From the NCBI GenBank assembly GCA_900550705.1, contig URTG01000089.1, positions 1 through 7,050 of the forward strand: 7,050 nucleotides of DNA, written 5' to 3'. The translations under genes and the position numbers were made by a program. The notes under the pieces were generated by a model, which was not told where the DNA came from, did no database searches, and was given only the letters and a program-made list of their open reading frames with translations. This DNA is from an uncultured Eubacteriales bacterium (GTDB lineage: Bacteria; Bacillota; Clostridia; Oscillospirales; Oscillospiraceae). Shown here piece after piece: positions 5,766-7,050 of the stretch; positions within the stretch are counted from its first letter, which is position 1, and every line of letters begins with the position of its first letter.

Positions 5766-5813
5766 GCAAGCTGGCCCCTGCCGCAAATGATTGCGGCAGG
5801 GGCTGCAGCTTGT
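5766..5813 (+). other. Long 3'-UTR hairpin after the GH25 gene
   Basis: CCCCTGCCGCAA (5775-5786) pairs perfectly with TTGCGGCAGGGG (5791-5802) around an ATGA loop; G5774 with C5803 adds a pair. After a two-base bulge the stem continues with CAAGCTG (5767-5773) and CAGCTTG (5806-5812). About 20 bp are formed in all. No T-tract follows, so it is probably an mRNA-stabilising or processing structure, or the first half of a tandem terminator. Confidence 0.6.
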
Positions 5814-5815
5814 GG

Positions 5816-5864
5816 AAAAAGCGGCGAGGAGACGGACAAAGCCCGTCTCCTCGTTTTGCTTTTT
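5816..5864. terminator. Bidirectional intrinsic terminator between GH25 and flagellin genes
   Basis: CGAGGAGACGG (5825-5835) pairs with CCGTCTCCTCG (5843-5853) over 11 bp with a seven-base loop. On the plus strand TTTTGCTTTTT follows, ending the asnA-GH25 operon. On the minus strand the hairpin is followed by CCGCTTTTT, ending the flagellin transcript. AAAAAGC (5816-5822) and GCTTTTT (5858-5864) are also complementary and extend the dyad. Confidence 0.9.
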
Positions 5865-5895
5865 GTATCGCTTGCTGTCTGTGCCGGATGGCGGC

Positions 5896-7050
5896 TTACT
5901 GCAGCAGCTGCAGGACGCCCTGGGGCACCTGGTTGGCCTGAGCCAGCATGGCCTGGGCGGACTGCACCAGGATGTTGTTCTTGGTGTAGGCCATCATCTC
6001 GTCGGCAACGTCGGTGTCGCGGATGGTGGACTCGGCGTCCTGGATGTTCTCGGTCATGACGGACAGGTTGTTGGAGGTGTGCTCCAGACGGTTCTGCAGA
6101 GCGCCCAAATCGCCGCGGGTGCCGGACACGGTGTTGATGGCATCCTTGATCTTCTGGATGGCGGTAGCGGCACCGTCCTGCGTGCCGATATCCACGTCAT
6201 TGATCTTCAGACCGGTGGTGTGGCAGTCACCGATGGTGACGTTCAGCTTGTTGTGGGTTGCGGCAGTGTCGCCGATCTGCAGGGTCAGACCGCCAGCGCC
6301 AGCGGCGGCATCCGCAAGTGTGGCCTTATTCATCGTCAGACCTGCACCGGCAGCCGCAGTGACAGGGCCATCCGCCTTCATGGTAAAGGTCGTCAGTGCT
6401 TCGCCAACCGCCTTCTTGGCAGCATCTCCGGCATTCTGTGCAGCATAGGTCTTACCGAAATCACGCACAGCTTGAGTGATCTCATCGGCAGTGTACGTCT
6501 CCTTAGTTTTCGTACCCAGAGTAATGGTAATGTCAGAGCCGTTAGCTGCTACTGTAATACCTTTGTCATTGCCCGATCCGTCACCAAATGTGACAGACAT
6601 GGCTGCGCCGCCAACCGTTGCCTGATCCTGTCCAATGGAGAAGGTTGCTTTTGCAGATCCCAAAATGCCATCGACCTTAGCGCCGTTAGCCAGAGAGCCG
6701 TCCAGCAGGTTCAGGCCATTGAAGTTGGAGCTGTCAGCGATGCGGTTGATCTCGCTCTTCAGCGCAGAAACTTCCTTCTGGAGATTCTTGCGGTCCACCT
6801 CGTCGTCGTAGGTGCCGTTGGCGGACTGGGTGGCCAGAGAGTCCATGCGGTTGAGCATATCGTGGACCTCCTGCAGAGCGCCCTCAGCGGTCTTCACCAG
6901 GGAGACGCCGTCCTTCACGTTCTTGCTGGCGGCCTTCAGACCGGTGATCTGAGCGCGCATCTTCTCGGAAATAGCCAGACCGGCGGCGTCGTCACCGGCG
7001 CGGTTGATCTTGTAGCCGGAGGACAGCTTCTCCAGGTTCTTGCTCAGAGC
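5896..7050 (-). CDS. fliC: Flagellin (N-terminal end cut by window edge)
   Basis: The minus-strand frame enters at the right edge and ends at TAA 5898-5896; 384 residues are visible and about 20-25 N-terminal residues are missing. It is the secreted filament subunit of the flagellum. The N-terminal D0/D1 part shows LEKLSSGYKINRAGDDAAGLAISEKM, a continuous frame upstream of the first visible ATG (6960), so that ATG is internal. NRMDSLATQSANGTY and INRIADSSNFNGLNLLDG follow. The C-terminal D1/D0 part shows GALQNRLEHTSNNLSVMTENIQ-type sequence and ends in ANQVPQGVLQLLQ. The variable D2/D3 centre lies roughly between visible residues 118 and 290 and is rich in Gly, Ala and Thr. That centre has lower GC (48 and 45 percent in two counted blocks at 6481-6600) than the ends (63 percent at 6781-6840, 58 percent at 5941-6000). 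One cysteine (codon 6225-6223) is present. Its promoter is outside the window. Confidence 0.97.
   Translation of the reverse strand, partial: ALSKNLEKLSSGYKINRAGDDAAGLAISEKMRAQITGLKAASKNVKDGVSLVKTAEGALQEVHDMLNRMDSLATQSANGTYDDEVDRKNLQKEVSALKSEINRIADSSNFNGLNLLDGSLANGAKVDGILGSAKATFSIGQDQATVGGAAMSVTFGDGSGNDKGITVAANGSDITITLGTKTKETYTADEITQAVRDFGKTYAAQNAGDAAKKAVGEALTTFTMKADGPVTAAAGAGLTMNKATLADAAAGAGGLTLQIGDTAATHNKLNVTIGDCHTTGLKINDVDIGTQDGAATAIQKIKDAINTVSGTRGDLGALQNRLEHTSNNLSVMTENIQDAESTIRDTDVADEMMAYTKNNILVQSAQAMLAQANQVPQGVLQLLQ

Noticed and set aside
1..7050. CRISPR arrays, tRNA or rRNA genes, and a defence or other new multi-gene system
   Set aside because: I saw no regularly spaced repeats, no tRNA cloverleaf or rRNA-like stretch, and every substantial coding region but the DUF3783 gene belongs to a well-known family.

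Overview
The window looks like gut-type, GC-rich Gram-positive DNA, probably from two sources or with two histories. From about 1680 to the right end the gene set (PerR-type regulator, reverse-type rubrerythrin, exonuclease III, AsnA, membrane-anchored GH25 muramidase, clostridial flagellin), strong AAGGAGG-like ribosome sites and almost exclusive CTG for leucine suggest a clostridial organism, most likely of the Oscillospiraceae (Flavonifractor/Oscillibacter-like). From 1 to about 1650 the DNA is richer in GC (two hand-counted 60-base blocks gave 73 and 75 percent, against 55 percent in one rubrerythrin block), mixes CTC, CTT and CTG, and carries a TsaB-RimI fusion that recalls Coriobacteriia (Olsenella/Collinsella type). 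The change falls near the 3' end of the rubrerythrin gene. It could be an assembly chimera or a real transfer; the sequence alone does not decide.

Layout. Minus strand, reading right to left from the middle: exonuclease III (3693-2935), a 79-bp structured repeat (2834-2912), a terminator-like hairpin (2777-2806), the PerR promoter and a near-perfect 21-bp operator (2680-2736), then perR (2665-2255), rubrerythrin (2241-1657), a DUF3783 protein (1653-1225) and tsaB-rimI (1112 to beyond position 1). Plus strand: asnA (3856-4869) with a GH25 muramidase (4871-5755) one base after it. The asnA and exonuclease III promoters are divergent, with their -35 boxes two bases apart. A tandem hairpin and a bidirectional terminator (5766-5864) separate this operon from a flagellin gene (minus strand, 7050-5896) that enters from the right edge.

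How the genes work together. perR and rubrerythrin form a classic anaerobe peroxide-defence unit: the repressor senses peroxide through metal-catalysed oxidation, its operator covers the start of its own transcript, and rubrerythrin reduces peroxide. The DUF3783 gene is arranged as a third, translationally coupled member, if the join is real. The other genes are housekeeping (tRNA t6A formation, DNA repair, asparagine synthesis), cell-wall hydrolysis and motility. I found no convincing new multi-gene system. The points most worth a second look are the operator, the repeat with complementary hairpin loops, the compositional break with the DUF3783 coupling, and the flagellin's mosaic centre and lone cysteine.
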